Origin: Pseudanabaena sp.
GTDB lineage: Bacteria > Cyanobacteriota > Cyanobacteriia > Pseudanabaenales > Pseudanabaenaceae
DNA: 37,955 bases
Direction: 5' to 3'
Assembly (NCBI GenBank): GCA_003249035.1
Contig: QBMK01000036.1
Span: 1 to 37,955, forward strand
The notes under the pieces are model-generated. The model had not been told where the DNA came from and did no database searches. It saw only the letters and a program-made list of their open reading frames with translations. Below are positions 17,212-26,369 of this stretch, one piece after another. Position numbers and translations under genes: made by a program. Numbering within the stretch: position 1 is the stretch's first letter; each line of letters begins with the position of its first letter.

Positions 17212-17952
17212 TTAATTACTATAGATAGCCTTGTTTTTTTCTCCGTTAACGCGACAGTTCCAATCTTTGAGCCGAAAGTTAACTTCTGCAGTTGGTTGAT
17301 CGATTTCGTCTTGGGTGCGTTGACGCAGGCGATCTTGCCATCGATAGCTAGCCAACGCGGCATACTCCCGCATTACCACAAGTAATTGATCCGTTGTGCT
17401 CAATTTCTGAGATAGAGGGATTGGGTGAGGCGTTACATTAAACCCAAAACTTTGGAATAAGATTTGAGATCGCAGCATGTGGGGAGCATCTGTCACTAAA
17501 ATAATCTTCTGAACCCGTTGAGGATGTAGCACCGCCACAGTATATTGAGCATTTTCTTCTGTTGTCTGTGAGCAGCGTTCGCCACTCAAGTGGCTATTGG
17601 GAATTCCCAAATTTTGCAATTGGGAGACTATTTCTTCGGCATCTAACATCCCACTCACAAAAATTTTAGAAGCGCGTTGTGCTTTCCAGAGTTCGCGAGC
17701 CGCTTCTACTCGTTTAGAACGCAACGATTCTCCTCGCCCCAAAATGACAATTGCTTCATTTTTTTCGCCAGTATCTGGGAGTAGAGCAAATGTCAAACCT
17801 TGACTTGCTATGGCAACTGCGATCGGCGAAGTTAAAAACATGCAACTCACACCAATGATCGCTATAGGAAGAATGACTCGAAGTTTCCATCTTCGAGGGC
17901 TCACCAGCCATAGCACCCATAGAATGGCAAAAAAAATCAAAGATTCCAGCAT
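17212..17952 (-). CDS. YdcF/SanA/ElyC-like (DUF218) membrane protein
   Basis: 246 residues. Two N-terminal membrane segments (about 2-17 and 25-51) are followed by a DUF218 domain: 'NEAIVILGRGESLRSKRVEAARELW', 'SKIFVSGMLDAEEIVSQLQNLGIP', 'CSQTTEENAQYTV', 'KIILVTDAPHMLRSQILFQSFGFNV'. The TxEN and VTxxxHxxRS motifs are characteristic. E. coli relatives ElyC and SanA affect envelope and peptidoglycan precursor metabolism; the enzymatic activity is not settled, so a cell-envelope role is only inferred. It stands alone on the minus strand, divergent from the glycosyltransferase gene. Confidence 0.82.
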   Translation of the reverse strand: MLESLIFFAILWVLWLVSPRRWKLRVILPIAIIGVSCMFLTSPIAVAIASQGLTFALLPDTGEKNEAIVILGRGESLRSKRVEAARELWKAQRASKIFVSGMLDAEEIVSQLQNLGIPNSHLSGERCSQTTEENAQYTVAVLHPQRVQKIILVTDAPHMLRSQILFQSFGFNVTPHPIPLSQKLSTTDQLLVVMREYAALASYRWQDRLRQRTQDEIDQPTAEVNFRLKDWNCRVNGEKNKAIYSN

Positions 17953-18200
17953 AACTATTCGAGCGCTCAGACATTTTTGATCGATAAATTTTTTATGTTA
18001 AATAGATTCGAGGTGTATCTAGATATTTGACGATAATTGGGAGTTAACACAACATTTCCTTTGGATTTCTAGCTCTCAAGCAAGCAATCATAACTTTTCA
18101 CACTTTCAGTAACTTGGGTTTTAGATGACTTGCATTGGACTGAAAATTGTTATGAAATCTAGTTTTTCTATTAGCTAACAACGTAATGATATTTCTTAAA

Positions 18201-18346
18201 TAACCCAAGTTGCTACCTATCAAAAATCACTTCAAAATAGCTTGAAACTAGCCTTGCAAAGCATTAAATGCTGTTATTTTTATATAAATACCTGATATTT
18301 ATCGTTTTAAGTTGAGTTTTAAGCCAATAGGTAGCAACTTGGGTTA
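18201..18346. mobile_element. MITE-like element with 20-bp terminal inverted repeats
   Basis: The ends at 18201-18220 (taacccaagttgctacctat) and 18327-18346 are perfect inverted repeats enclosing 106 bases without a reading frame. Each end begins or ends with TA, which would fit insertion at TA as done by IS630/Tc1-type transposases. A third box, aacttgggtt, lies at 18111-18120 in the orientation of a right end, perhaps a remnant of another copy. The surrounding gene-free stretch 17953-18565 contains nothing else I can name and includes the divergent promoters of the YdcF-like and glycosyltransferase genes. Confidence 0.7.
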
Positions 18347-18565
18347 AATAATACATATAGATAATACTTTGTAAGTTATAGAAAGTTATGAAAAGGTTAT
18401 GATGACACTTTCTTCTTCGATTAACGACTAAACTTCATGTAATTTAGATCTATCAGCATTAATATTTCTATAGCAATATTCAGAATTATTTCCTTTAGCT
18501 ACTGATTGTATTTGCTCATATCTATACTCTGATTTTGTTCTTTTAATACTTTTTCGCTTGAAGAG

Positions 18566-19372
18566 ATGTTACATTTCTTTGAAAATAAACACATACTTGC
18601 TTGTAAATTCCGTATGCATACCCGAAACTTGATTGGAACGCCAGTGTATGTTGAACCCTTTGATGAACAAATTAAACTTATTGTGACTTGGGCAAAAAAT
18701 TGTCAAAGCAAGGTGGTTTGTGTTGCAAATACACATATGTTAATTGAGGCTCGTCGTGATTCTCAATTTGCTAATGTGTTAAATCAGGCTGATCTAGTCA
18801 CACCAGATGGAGTGCCTTTGGTTTGGATGATGAAAATGATGGGAGCAAAGCAGGCTCAAAGAGTTGCTGGCATGGATATTTTCCATTCAGCTTGCGAGCA
18901 GGCATCTAAAGCCCAAATAAGTATCTTTTTAATGGGATCTACTCCTGAAGTACTTGATAAAATCAGTCACAGATTAAAGGATGATTTCCCTCTATTAAAA
19001 ATTGCAGGAATGGAATCACCACCATTTAGACCACTTGGTTTAACCGCAGATATGGATATTACAAATACTATTAATGCAAGCGGTGCAGGAATTGTCTTTG
19101 TTGCCCTAGGTTGCCCTAAGCAAGAACAGTGGATGGCTTTGCATAGAGGAAAGATTCATGCTGTTATGATTGGAGTAGGTGCAGTATTCCCAATTTATGC
19201 TGGCGAGCTTAAGCATGCACCTAAGTTTATGCAAAATACTGGCTTTGAGTGGTTGTTTCGACTTTCTCAAGAACCTCAACGTCTTTGGAAGCGTTACTTC
19301 AGCACTATTCCAATATTTATATGGTTAGCTCTGAAGCAAATTTATTTTGAACCAAATCATTCGGATGATTAG
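18566..19372 (+). CDS. WecG/TagA/CpsF-family glycosyltransferase
   Basis: 268 residues from ATG 18566; ATG 18614 (residue 17, 'MHTRNLIGTPVYVEPF') is an equally plausible start, and the first 16 residues are not typical of the family. Conserved blocks are 'VVCVANTHMLIEARRD', 'LVTPDGVPLVWMMKMMG', 'RVAGMDIF', 'IFLMGSTPEVLDKI', 'IVFVALGCPKQEQWM' and 'AVMIGVGAVFPIYAGE...APKFMQNTGFEWLFRLSQEPQRL' (last part quoted as GFEWLFRLSQEPQRLWKRY). Members transfer a sugar (such as N-acetylmannosaminuronate) to lipid-linked intermediates of surface polymers at the inner membrane. It is followed by the Wzc-like gene, which supports an exopolysaccharide role. Confidence 0.92.
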   Translation: MLHFFENKHILACKFRMHTRNLIGTPVYVEPFDEQIKLIVTWAKNCQSKVVCVANTHMLIEARRDSQFANVLNQADLVTPDGVPLVWMMKMMGAKQAQRVAGMDIFHSACEQASKAQISIFLMGSTPEVLDKISHRLKDDFPLLKIAGMESPPFRPLGLTADMDITNTINASGAGIVFVALGCPKQEQWMALHRGKIHAVMIGVGAVFPIYAGELKHAPKFMQNTGFEWLFRLSQEPQRLWKRYFSTIPIFIWLALKQIYFEPNHSDD

Positions 19373-19397
19373 TGCTAACAACGTAGAAACTCTAGAT

Positions 19398-19420
19398 AAC
19401 ACATAAAATTAGTATGTGTT
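19398..19420 (+). terminator. Weak hairpin after the glycosyltransferase gene
   Basis: An 8-bp stem (aacacata with tatgtgtt) around a 7-base loop, 26 bases after the stop, followed by a short T-containing stretch. It is weak, so read-through into the Wzc-like gene is possible. Confidence 0.3.
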
Positions 19421-19642
19421 TAGTCTTAACTCAGTAAATTTGGTTAAAAGGTGTATAAATGACTCAGACCCCCACTCTAATCCTCAAGTTGCAAATTAAA
19501 GCCATTATTTTTAAGTTGCTTATACATTACACTTATTTAGATATGAACAAGTATTTACAATACTCAATGAGAGTAAACTGGTAATAATTTCTCATTTTAG
19601 ACTAAAAGAAACATTACATTCAACACATGTAAGGAACTAAAT

Positions 19643-21892
19643 ATGCAGAATGAACAGTATCCTCAAATATCCTCCTCAAAAAGTGATATCAAGCGACTAG
19701 AAAAAGTGGGTTTGCTTAACTTGCCCTCTTCTGATGATGAGGGGGGATTAAAGTTGGGATTGATGTTTCAATCTTTGCGGAGGCAATGGCGCGTGATTAT
19801 TGGAGTAACTATTGTGGTTACTTCTTTAGCATTATTAAGATCTGTCACCAGCAAACCAAATTATCAATCTGAATTTGAAATTTTAGCAAGAGCAATTACA
19901 AAGGAATCTAAAATAATTTCTGATGTAACTAAAGATACTGGCAACAATGATGGTAACGGGAAAGGATCAATTGATAAAGCGACTCTAAAAACATTAAAAA
20001 GTCCTAGTGTTCTTGTCCCAATTGTTGATCAGTTAAAGTTAAAATATCCAGATATAAGTTATGATAGCTTAGTTAGCAATCTAGATGTAAAACCAGTACC
20101 TGAAAGTGAAATTTTAAATGTTAGCTATCAGGATAAAGATCCTGAAGAAGTCAAAGAAGTTTTAGATTTGGTTTCTAAAGCTTACCTCAATTACAGTCTA
20201 CAAGAGAGATTGTCTGACGTACAACAAGGAATTGAATTTGTTGAAACGCAACTACCTCAAGTACAGAAAAGAACAGAAAAATTACAGGATCAGCTACAAA
20301 ACTTTCGTCAAAAATATAATTTGATAGATCCGGGGTCAAGTAGTACGCAATTAGCAGCGCAAATCAGCACTATTAGCCAACAGAGACTAGAAAATCAGGT
20401 CAAGTTAGATGAAACTCGGGCACTTTTTGTTGAGCTAAATCGCCAGATTACTGAACCAACAGTTAACTCAAAAGCTTCTTCCGCGTTCCAAAACAATGCT
20501 AGATACCAGTCGCTCTTAGCTCAAATTCAGTTATTAGAAACCCAAATTGCTAAAGAATTGAGTGTCTTCACAGAGAATACTGATAGGGTTCAATCGTTAA
20601 GGGATCAGATGGGAAATTTAGTACTCTTGTTAAGTCAAGAGGAACAGAGAACAAGAGAATTGATAGCAAGCAAAATACAAGAGTTGGAAGACCGTAATAC
20701 TGTGTTATTGCTGTCTGAAGAGCAATTGAATCAACAAGTTAAACAGCTATCAGTTGTATCTCGACAATATACTGATATTCAGCAGGAAATTAAGATTACA
20801 AATGATACCCTAAATCAGTTTTTGACAAAGCGCGAAGCTTTACTTATTGATGCTGGGCAGCGCAAAGCTCCTTGGCAGATTCTCACTCCGTTAAAAGATC
20901 CTGTGTCTTCTTTCACTCTCAGACAAAATGGAATTCTAGGATTGATTTTAGGTTTGTTAGTTGGCATTGGTGTTGCCTTATTTCTTGAAAAAGTAAGTAA
21001 TCTGATCCGTTCCACTCAGGAGATAAAAGATTTGGCAAAGTTGCCGATCTTAGGTGTGATTCCATCTAATGCTGTTTTGATAGATGACACAAGCAAAGAT
21101 AAAGTTTTGGATATTGTTTCAGGCAATCAATCCTTGCCGGACAAAGATAACCAATCTTTTACAGGGAGTTTGACTAAAATAACAAAATTTATTCCGTTAA
21201 TTCATCGATCTGACAAAAATTTGGAAGACAAATTCAATTCGACACACTCATACTATTCGACACCTCTATTCTTAGAGTCTTTTCGATCGCTCTATACAAA
21301 TATTCGTCTACTTAGCCCCGACAACGAAATTCACTCTGTTGTAATTAGCTCTTCTATCATAGGTGAAGGCAAAACTACTACTTCTGTTAACTTAGCTCAA
21401 GCAGCAGCAGCTTTAGGCAAACGAGTACTGCTTGTTGATGCCGATCTACGTCGTCCAAAAATTCATAGTCAATTATTGCTCAATAATGACTTAGGCCTTA
21501 GCAATCTAATTTCTGCGGATCTAAGTTTAGATGAAGTTGTTCAGCGATCTCCTCTCGAACCAAACTTATCAATACTCACATCTGGTCAAGTGCCACCCGA
21601 TCCCACTCGACTGCTTTCTTCTCAAAAAATGCAGAGTTTAATGCAACTATTTTACGAGAAATTTGATTTAGTGATTTATGATACTCCTCCACTCATAGGT
21701 ATGGTCGATGCCAAATTAATTGCGTCCAAAACTGATGGCATGATCTTGGTAGTTGGTCTAGATAAAGCTAAGAGTTCAAATTTAATCCAATCTCTGGAAC
21801 AATTAAAAAATTCTCGAATCACAGTATTTGGCATAGTTGCTAATGGTTCAAAAGATTATGCTCCAAGTACGAGTAATACCTACTATTCATAA
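19643..21892 (+). CDS. Wzc-like polysaccharide copolymerase with BY-kinase domain
   Basis: 749 residues. A Wzz-type first membrane segment (about 50-70, 'WRVIIGVTIVVTSLALL') and a long periplasmic coiled coil (about 190-400) precede the second membrane segment (about 427-447, 'ILGLILGLLVGIGVALFLEK'). A cytoplasmic P-loop kinase domain follows, with Walker A 'IGEGKTTTS' (about 573-581), Walker A' 'LLVDADLRRP' and Walker B 'DLVIYDTPP'. It controls chain length and export of exopolysaccharide through cycles of tyrosine autophosphorylation. The C-terminal tail is short, with only three tyrosines ('YAPSTSNTYYS'), fewer than the cluster of E. coli Wzc. AAGGA lies 8 bases before the ATG. No Wza, Wzx or Wzy gene is nearby. 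Confidence 0.92.
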   Translation: MQNEQYPQISSSKSDIKRLEKVGLLNLPSSDDEGGLKLGLMFQSLRRQWRVIIGVTIVVTSLALLRSVTSKPNYQSEFEILARAITKESKIISDVTKDTGNNDGNGKGSIDKATLKTLKSPSVLVPIVDQLKLKYPDISYDSLVSNLDVKPVPESEILNVSYQDKDPEEVKEVLDLVSKAYLNYSLQERLSDVQQGIEFVETQLPQVQKRTEKLQDQLQNFRQKYNLIDPGSSSTQLAAQISTISQQRLENQVKLDETRALFVELNRQITEPTVNSKASSAFQNNARYQSLLAQIQLLETQIAKELSVFTENTDRVQSLRDQMGNLVLLLSQEEQRTRELIASKIQELEDRNTVLLLSEEQLNQQVKQLSVVSRQYTDIQQEIKITNDTLNQFLTKREALLIDAGQRKAPWQILTPLKDPVSSFTLRQNGILGLILGLLVGIGVALFLEKVSNLIRSTQEIKDLAKLPILGVIPSNAVLIDDTSKDKVLDIVSGNQSLPDKDNQSFTGSLTKITKFIPLIHRSDKNLEDKFNSTHSYYSTPLFLESFRSLYTNIRLLSPDNEIHSVVISSSIIGEGKTTTSVNLAQAAAALGKRVLLVDADLRRPKIHSQLLLNNDLGLSNLISADLSLDEVVQRSPLEPNLSILTSGQVPPDPTRLLSSQKMQSLMQLFYEKFDLVIYDTPPLIGMVDAKLIASKTDGMILVVGLDKAKSSNLIQSLEQLKNSRITVFGIVANGSKDYAPSTSNTYYS

Positions 21893-21894
21893 AC

Positions 21895-22333
21895 ATGTCA
21901 TTGATGTCTGAAACACCTGTCATTAAAAGCATTGAGTCGTTTATCATGTTAGACCCGCCCGAAACATCTATAGAGATATCCATCTTCTACGATTAGAGAA
22001 GTTACATCACTTACCTTCAAATACATCTATTACTGAAATTGAGGCGGAGCTAAAGTATGTTCATATTTTGATCAACTTAGAGTAGATATCAAAAACTTTA
22101 AAACACATTTTTTCTTTAGTCCCTCTGCCTATTCTTTGACCGGGAAGCGAGTATTATTGCCCATCATCACTTACATTTTTGATAGCAGCACGGAGACGGG
22201 AAAAGTGTTTCACCTGATGAGTTGTTTGTCAGAATTTGGCAAATTAGGACTAACGAGTATTGGCAACAATGCCGCTGAAGCGCAAGCAATCTTTAATCAA
22301 GTCGAGAAAGTTCTCGATAGTGAAACAAAGTAA
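21895..22333 (+). pseudogene. Decayed reading frame, possibly an ATP-grasp (PGM1-like) ligase end
   Basis: Three successive open stretches lie in three different frames: ATG 21895 to 21996; then 'EKLHHLPSNTSITEIEAELK' up to about 22084; then the frame ending at 22333, whose last part reads 'TETGKVFHLMSCLSEFGKLG' and 'LTSIGNNAAEAQAIFNQVEKVLD'. The last block resembles the C-terminal end of PGM1-related ATP-grasp proteins as I recall them. The usual ATP-binding core is absent, so this would be a remnant. An alternative is a small genuine protein of 65 residues starting at TTG 22136. Confidence in the family is low; the coding-like character of the last block is clearer. Confidence 0.35.
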
Positions 22334-22513
22334 AAATATCGACAGCAAAAATATCGCTCTGTTTACAATTTGCAGTAAATTGCTAAAACTAAATCTTTCT
22401 AGTAGAAATCCTTAGAGCTAAAACATTTTGCAAAAAGATTTTTGATTTAAGACGGATAGATTGAAAAATATTCCGACGCTTTACAACAGACATACATAAA
22501 GCTTCATTTAGAA

Positions 22514-22587
22514 CGGGTTCGACGGGGCTCGAACCCGCAACTTCCGCCGTGACAGGGCGGTGCTCTAACCAATTGAACTACGAACCC
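22514..22587 (-). tRNA. tRNA-Asp (anticodon GUC)
   Basis: Read on the minus strand, the 74-base sequence folds as a complete cloverleaf: acceptor stem GGGTTCG/CGAACCC with discriminator G, D arm with AGTTCAATTGGTTAGAGC, anticodon stem CCGCC/GGCGG enclosing CTGTCAC (anticodon GTC), and T arm GCGGG TTCGAGC CCCGT. The G discriminator is an identity element of tRNA-Asp. CCA is not encoded: the bases following on the minus strand are TTC. It stands alone. Confidence 0.96.
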
Positions 22588-22908
22588 AATTTTTAGCTTA
22601 AATCTCTAATTGAAGAAGCCCAAACCATCAACTACATTGCGGTTCATTTTTTTTAGTTCTTCATTTAAGCGCTCCTTATTATGTAGATTTAGGAGGAGTT
22701 TGTCAATACTCCAAGCATATTTTTTTTGTATAACGATCGCCTAAGCCCCTAAATAAGCGCAAAACCCAAGTAGCGGAGGAAGATCGCCTTAAAAAATCGT
22801 AAAAAGACTGAAAAAATCATTGCAATTACTCCAGTCCGTGATATCCTTTCACCCATTATTTGCCAGCTAAATTTGTCCATTAGGATTTAATTGGTGTAGA
22901 GGACTCCC
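22588..22908. other. Gene-free stretch between tRNA-Asp and the exported protein gene
   Basis: About 320 bases that should contain the tRNA promoter (minus) and the promoter of the gene at 22909 (plus). I see no long palindrome here, in contrast to most other spacers of the window, and no regulatory box I can name. Confidence 0.4.
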
Positions 22909-23553
22909 ATGAATTGCTTTAAGTGCTCAAACATCAAAAATGCGAAAATTGCGATCGCTACAACGCTTTTGATGCAAATCGCCAGTATTGTCTTACCGAC
23001 GACATGGCAAACAGTCATGCCATCAGCGATCGCCTTACCAGGGCAAAGACCCGATCAAGTGATGGACTGGATTAAAACTCATCCTGTATTGCGTCCCGAA
23101 AGTGGCGAACGATTGCTAGTACGAAAAAGTGATACCCCTTCCAGAAGATTTCAGTTTCAGGCAAGTGTGTTGATACCTGGGCTAGCATTAATGCGGGGAG
23201 ATACAAACTTAATTCGCAGTGAACAAATTAAGTTTTTTGACATCGTCAATGGTGTAACGAAATCACGACTAGAAGAAACTTTACGCTCAATTTATGGCCC
23301 AGAGATCATGCGTGACTACGCTACAGCCAAAAGAGTATATGCCTATCCGACGGCTGCGATGGTGCAACGATCTCAAGCTAACAATGCTTCGCCAATTCTA
23401 ATTGCTTTGCAAGGGGAATTGCGCCAAGGCAAGAAGTATGGGTACTGGGTAGAATTATTGCAAACTGGCAGGGGAAGCGCTAATTCTGGACAAATCACTA
23501 TCTTTGAGTTAGACAACCTTCCCCAACTTGAGGAAAAATTAAGCAACCGCTAA
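22909..23553 (+). CDS. Exported protein of unknown function
   Basis: 214 residues. A signal peptide is evident (Lys/Asn-rich start, hydrophobic 'IAIATTLLMQIASIVLPT', predicted cut after SAIA, about residue 42). The mature part contains 'LPGQRPDQVMDWIKTHPVLRP' (start LPGQRPDQV), 'GERLLVRKSDTPSRRFQFQASV' and 'YGYWVELLQTGRGSA'. It is probably periplasmic or lumenal. I do not recognise a named domain; the overall look is of a cyanobacteria-specific exported protein. GAGGA lies 5 bases before the ATG. It faces ccsA tail to tail with a shared terminator. Confidence 0.7.
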   Translation: MNCFKCSNIKNAKIAIATTLLMQIASIVLPTTWQTVMPSAIALPGQRPDQVMDWIKTHPVLRPESGERLLVRKSDTPSRRFQFQASVLIPGLALMRGDTNLIRSEQIKFFDIVNGVTKSRLEETLRSIYGPEIMRDYATAKRVYAYPTAAMVQRSQANNASPILIALQGELRQGKKYGYWVELLQTGRGSANSGQITIFELDNLPQLEEKLSNR

Positions 23554-23597
23554 ATCTAAAAAAGAAGGCTCGCTTAGCGAGCCTTCTTTTTTAGATT
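23553..23597. terminator. Bidirectional terminator between convergent genes
   Basis: A 21-bp perfect stem (23553-23573 with 23577-23597) around tta. A six-A run on one side and a six-T run on the other suit termination in both directions. It is so tightly placed that its ends overlap the stop codons of both the exported-protein gene (23551-23553) and ccsA (23596-23598). Confidence 0.85.
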
Positions 23598-24663
23598 AGA
23601 GAAACCAGCCGTAACTGTGTAAGCCTTTACCGAGCAAATTTACACCCAGATAGCAAGTCCAGACAACTAGTAGACCGACACTCGCTAAAATTGCAGGCTT
23701 ACGTCCTTGCCAACCTTTAGTTATGCGTGTATGCAAATAGGCTGCAAAAACTAACCATGTAATCAAAGACCATGTCTCTTTCGGGTCCCAACTCCAATAA
23801 GATCCCCATGCTTCGTTTGCCCATACACCACCAGCGATGATGCCAATCGTTAGCAGCGGAAATCCTAGTCCAATTGCCCGATAACTGAGATTGTCTAAAG
23901 TTTCACCAATGGTGAGACGGCGCAAAGATAAGGTTTTGGATTGGGGTGTGATCGCATCTACGGTCAACGTCGAACTATTTGCTGATTGTAAATTCCCTGA
24001 ATTAATACCTGAATTAAAAAAATCGCCCATGCCCTCAACCGCAAAAGCGGCAAATGTCTCAGAGCTAGGATTAATGGTATTACTGCCATCGGCAACGCTG
24101 CGGAGATTTGTGCCAAATGAGCTTCCCTGCAACACTACATCTTGACCACGAGTAACGATCAAAAAGGCGATCGCCAAAATACTTCCAGTCATCAAAGCCG
24201 CATAACTAAGCAACATGACACTAACATGCATCATCAGCCAGTTAGACTTCAGCGCAGGTACAAGTGGCTCTGACACTTGCATCCCTGATGGTAAAGCGAG
24301 CGCCGCAAAGGCAGTGATACCCATCGCGAGGGGAGAGGTGAAAGCACCAACTAAGCGTTTAGCCTTGTCATTGGCGCTTTTGTTGCCGATGCGATTAACC
24401 ACAAGATGCATGGTGCAAATGCCCCATGCTAAGAAGAATAGAGATTCGTAAAGATTACTGAGGGGGAAATAGCCTGCATCAATCCACCGCGCTCCCAGCA
24501 ATGTAGCAATACAGAGATTAGCGATCGCTATACCTGCGTTACCAAGAGATCGTAAATATGGCAAATTAGGAAATGCGACATGCACCCAGAAAACGAGCAT
24601 GGTCGCAAAGAGGACGGCAAATGATGAGTTGTCCAGTAAGTTCTGAAGCGCGACGAGTTGCAT
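23596..24663 (-). CDS. ccsA: Cytochrome c biogenesis protein CcsA (System II; CcsB/ResC in some schemes)
   Basis: 355 residues with about eight membrane helices. The tryptophan-rich haem-handling (WWD) motif is '[21 protein letters not shown]', quoted as [11 protein letters not shown]. Conserved His residues are visible in '[16 protein letters not shown]' and '[13 protein letters not shown]'. It works with Ccs1/ResB in the thylakoid or plasma membrane to deliver haem to apocytochromes c such as cytochrome f and c6. A hydrophilic insertion (about 175-240) with many Ser/Asn separates two helices, as in other cyanobacterial members. The partner gene is not in the window. Confidence 0.93.
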   Translation of the reverse strand: MQLVALQNLLDNSSFAVLFATMLVFWVHVAFPNLPYLRSLGNAGIAIANLCIATLLGARWIDAGYFPLSNLYESLFFLAWGICTMHLVVNRIGNKSANDKAKRLVGAFTSPLAMGITAFAALALPSGMQVSEPLVPALKSNWLMMHVSVMLLSYAALMTGSILAIAFLIVTRGQDVVLQGSSFGTNLRSVADGSNTINPSSETFAAFAVEGMGDFFNSGINSGNLQSANSSTLTVDAITPQSKTLSLRRLTIGETLDNLSYRAIGLGFPLLTIGIIAGGVWANEAWGSYWSWDPKETWSLITWLVFAAYLHTRITKGWQGRKPAILASVGLLVVWTCYLGVNLLGKGLHSYGWFL

Positions 24664-24774
24664 TCAGGCAATTCTCCAGCAATTTTGAAAAGTTTGTATG
24701 ATTGGATTTTTAAAAGCGCATATTCAATGCAATTTTATTGTAGGCGATGTTGATAAGCCTTATCATTTAACACT

Positions 24775-24877
24775 CATACCAATACACAAAATGGCGTAGC
24801 CATTTTGTGTTTTTAAAACCCTTACTGGGTTTGGTTTTCAATTCACAAAAGTGTGACGACACTTTTGTGAATTGGGA
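24775..24877 (+). mobile_element. Three-hairpin repeat element, copy A
   Basis: About 103 bases without coding capacity, made of three consecutive hairpins. The first has a 12-bp stem (24784-24795 with 24799-24810, loop gta), the second is aaaccc/gggttt (24816-24832), and the third has a 16-bp stem (24839-24854 with 24859-24874, loop gacg). The ends, ataccaa and ttggga, correspond to those of copies at 31389-31491 (inverted) and 36911-37013. Copies differ by point changes, several of which sit in the loops. It lies between two minus-strand genes, downstream of the FHA-TPR gene's end and upstream of ccsA. Confidence 0.85.
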
Positions 24878-24927
24878 TCACTTGTTCTAGGACAATTAGC
24901 GACAAATATATATATTTTTAAATGAGG

Positions 24928-26064
24928 TTATTTACTGATTTGGCTACATTCGTTGCCAGATATTGATTTGACACTGCCGTCGGGTAAACTCTTAACACAG
25001 GTATTGTCTCTTTTTGGAGCAAAAACTATATAGGCAATAACGACTGACAGCAATATCAAAGAAGCAGGAATTAGCACATTTAAAGATAGCCACTTTGGGC
25101 GTAACTGCTTCTTGACATTCGCCAGCTTTTTCTGAGCCGATAAAATGCTTGGATGTTTAGCTTCAAGCGATCGCTTAAAAATTTTTATCGCCTGTTCGTA
25201 GAGGTTTTTAGCCTCTAGATAACGCTTTTGAAGATAGTAGATTGCGGCTAAATCTACCAAGCTAGCTGCAACTTCTGGATGTTCTGCGCCTAAGACATTT
25301 TTTTTGATTTCTAATGCTTGCAAAAAAAATGTTTCTGCTTTTGAGTACAAAGCTTGAGAATTATAAATAGTGGCTAAGCTGAGCATTGCTGATACCACAT
25401 CAGGATTTTGTTCTTCCAAAGACTGCTGACGAATTTCGATAGCTTGCAAAAACAATGGCTCTGCTTTAACAAAGTCATTTTTTTTATAATAAAATACTGC
25501 CAGTTCCATCAAGCTAGTTGCAACATTGGGATGCGTCTCTCCATAAAAATTTTGTGTAACCACTAAAATTTGTTGAAGTGTGCCTTCAGCTTCATTGGTG
25601 TAGTTTCCTAATGTAAGATAAAGTTTAGCTAGGTTTTTTAAACTATCCAAAAAAACATCTATCTTGCCGTTAGCGTAGGGTGGCTCCGGCTCAATCCGAT
25701 AGTAACCCATGCTATCACTGCTGAAAACGATCTCGTCGCCATGCATCAGCACCCAATAATCTCGTTGTTCCCCGTTGATTTGGATACCGTTCGTACTTTT
25801 CCCCTTTTCAGGATTGCCATCAATCAGACGAAATAGTTGAAACAATGGTGGATCGATCAATATGCCTGTTAAAGTTGCATGTTGACGAGATACCAATTGA
25901 GACCGCACCACAATACCATTTTCAGGCGCTCTCCCAATCTTATAGAATCGGTCGGCTAGTAATATGCCTTGTATTCCTTCAGGATCTTTAACAATGAGGG
26001 AATGCTCAAATTGACTACCTTCAACTACAGTTGATTCCTGTGAGCTCATATGCTTATAAACCAT
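24928..26064 (-). CDS. FHA-TPR membrane-anchored protein
   Basis: 378 residues from ATG 26064; ATG 26049 (residue 6) is an alternative. The N-terminal FHA domain (about 20-125) binds phosphothreonine peptides: 'YKIGRAPENGIVVRSQLVSRQHATL' (quoted as GRAPENGIVV and SRQHATL) and 'NGIQING' carry the key Arg, Ser, His and Asn residues. Four kinesin-light-chain-type TPRs follow (about 150-320, for example 'AETFFLQALEIKKNVLGAEHP'). One membrane segment (about 330-350) leads to a short tail with two cysteines. It may scaffold signalling with Ser/Thr kinases such as the GUN4 kinase; this link is speculation. Confidence 0.88.
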   Translation of the reverse strand: MVYKHMSSQESTVVEGSQFEHSLIVKDPEGIQGILLADRFYKIGRAPENGIVVRSQLVSRQHATLTGILIDPPLFQLFRLIDGNPEKGKSTNGIQINGEQRDYWVLMHGDEIVFSSDSMGYYRIEPEPPYANGKIDVFLDSLKNLAKLYLTLGNYTNEAEGTLQQILVVTQNFYGETHPNVATSLMELAVFYYKKNDFVKAEPLFLQAIEIRQQSLEEQNPDVVSAMLSLATIYNSQALYSKAETFFLQALEIKKNVLGAEHPEVAASLVDLAAIYYLQKRYLEAKNLYEQAIKIFKRSLEAKHPSILSAQKKLANVKKQLRPKWLSLNVLIPASLILLSVVIAYIVFAPKRDNTCVKSLPDGSVKSISGNECSQISK

Positions 26065-26369
26065 AGAGATAATATGATATAGCCAATTTAAGGAAAGCAG
26101 AAATCAAAACTTGCATATTGATATTTAAGGCCGGTTCGATTTAGAAATGCCTAAACAAAATAAAGGTTTCTAAGTTAATACTGAGCCAAGATCTCTAGAC
26201 TTTTTAAACGCATTAAAGCTTTCCTAGGACTAAAATCACATGAAAAATCTTTTTTAAAATTACTATATGGCTTAAAAATAGTCTACTCACATCAAATTTG
26301 CAAGGAATAATTAACATCTATTTGACTGAAGTAAACTGAATCAAACTAATGTAATTGCGAATTTGTAAT
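26065..26369. other. Gene-free stretch
   Basis: About 305 AT-rich bases between two minus-strand genes. It should contain the promoter of the FHA-TPR gene and the end of the next gene's region. No palindrome of notable length, no RNA gene and no reading frame that I can support. Confidence 0.4.

Noticed and set aside
19459-19584. A 41-codon frame (MTQTPTLILKLQIKAIIF...) with an AGGTG-like site before the Wzc-like gene
   Set aside because: It has no recognisable family, is Lys/Leu/Ile-rich as expected from AT-rich spacer, and the ribosome-site match is weak. It is kept only as a note.
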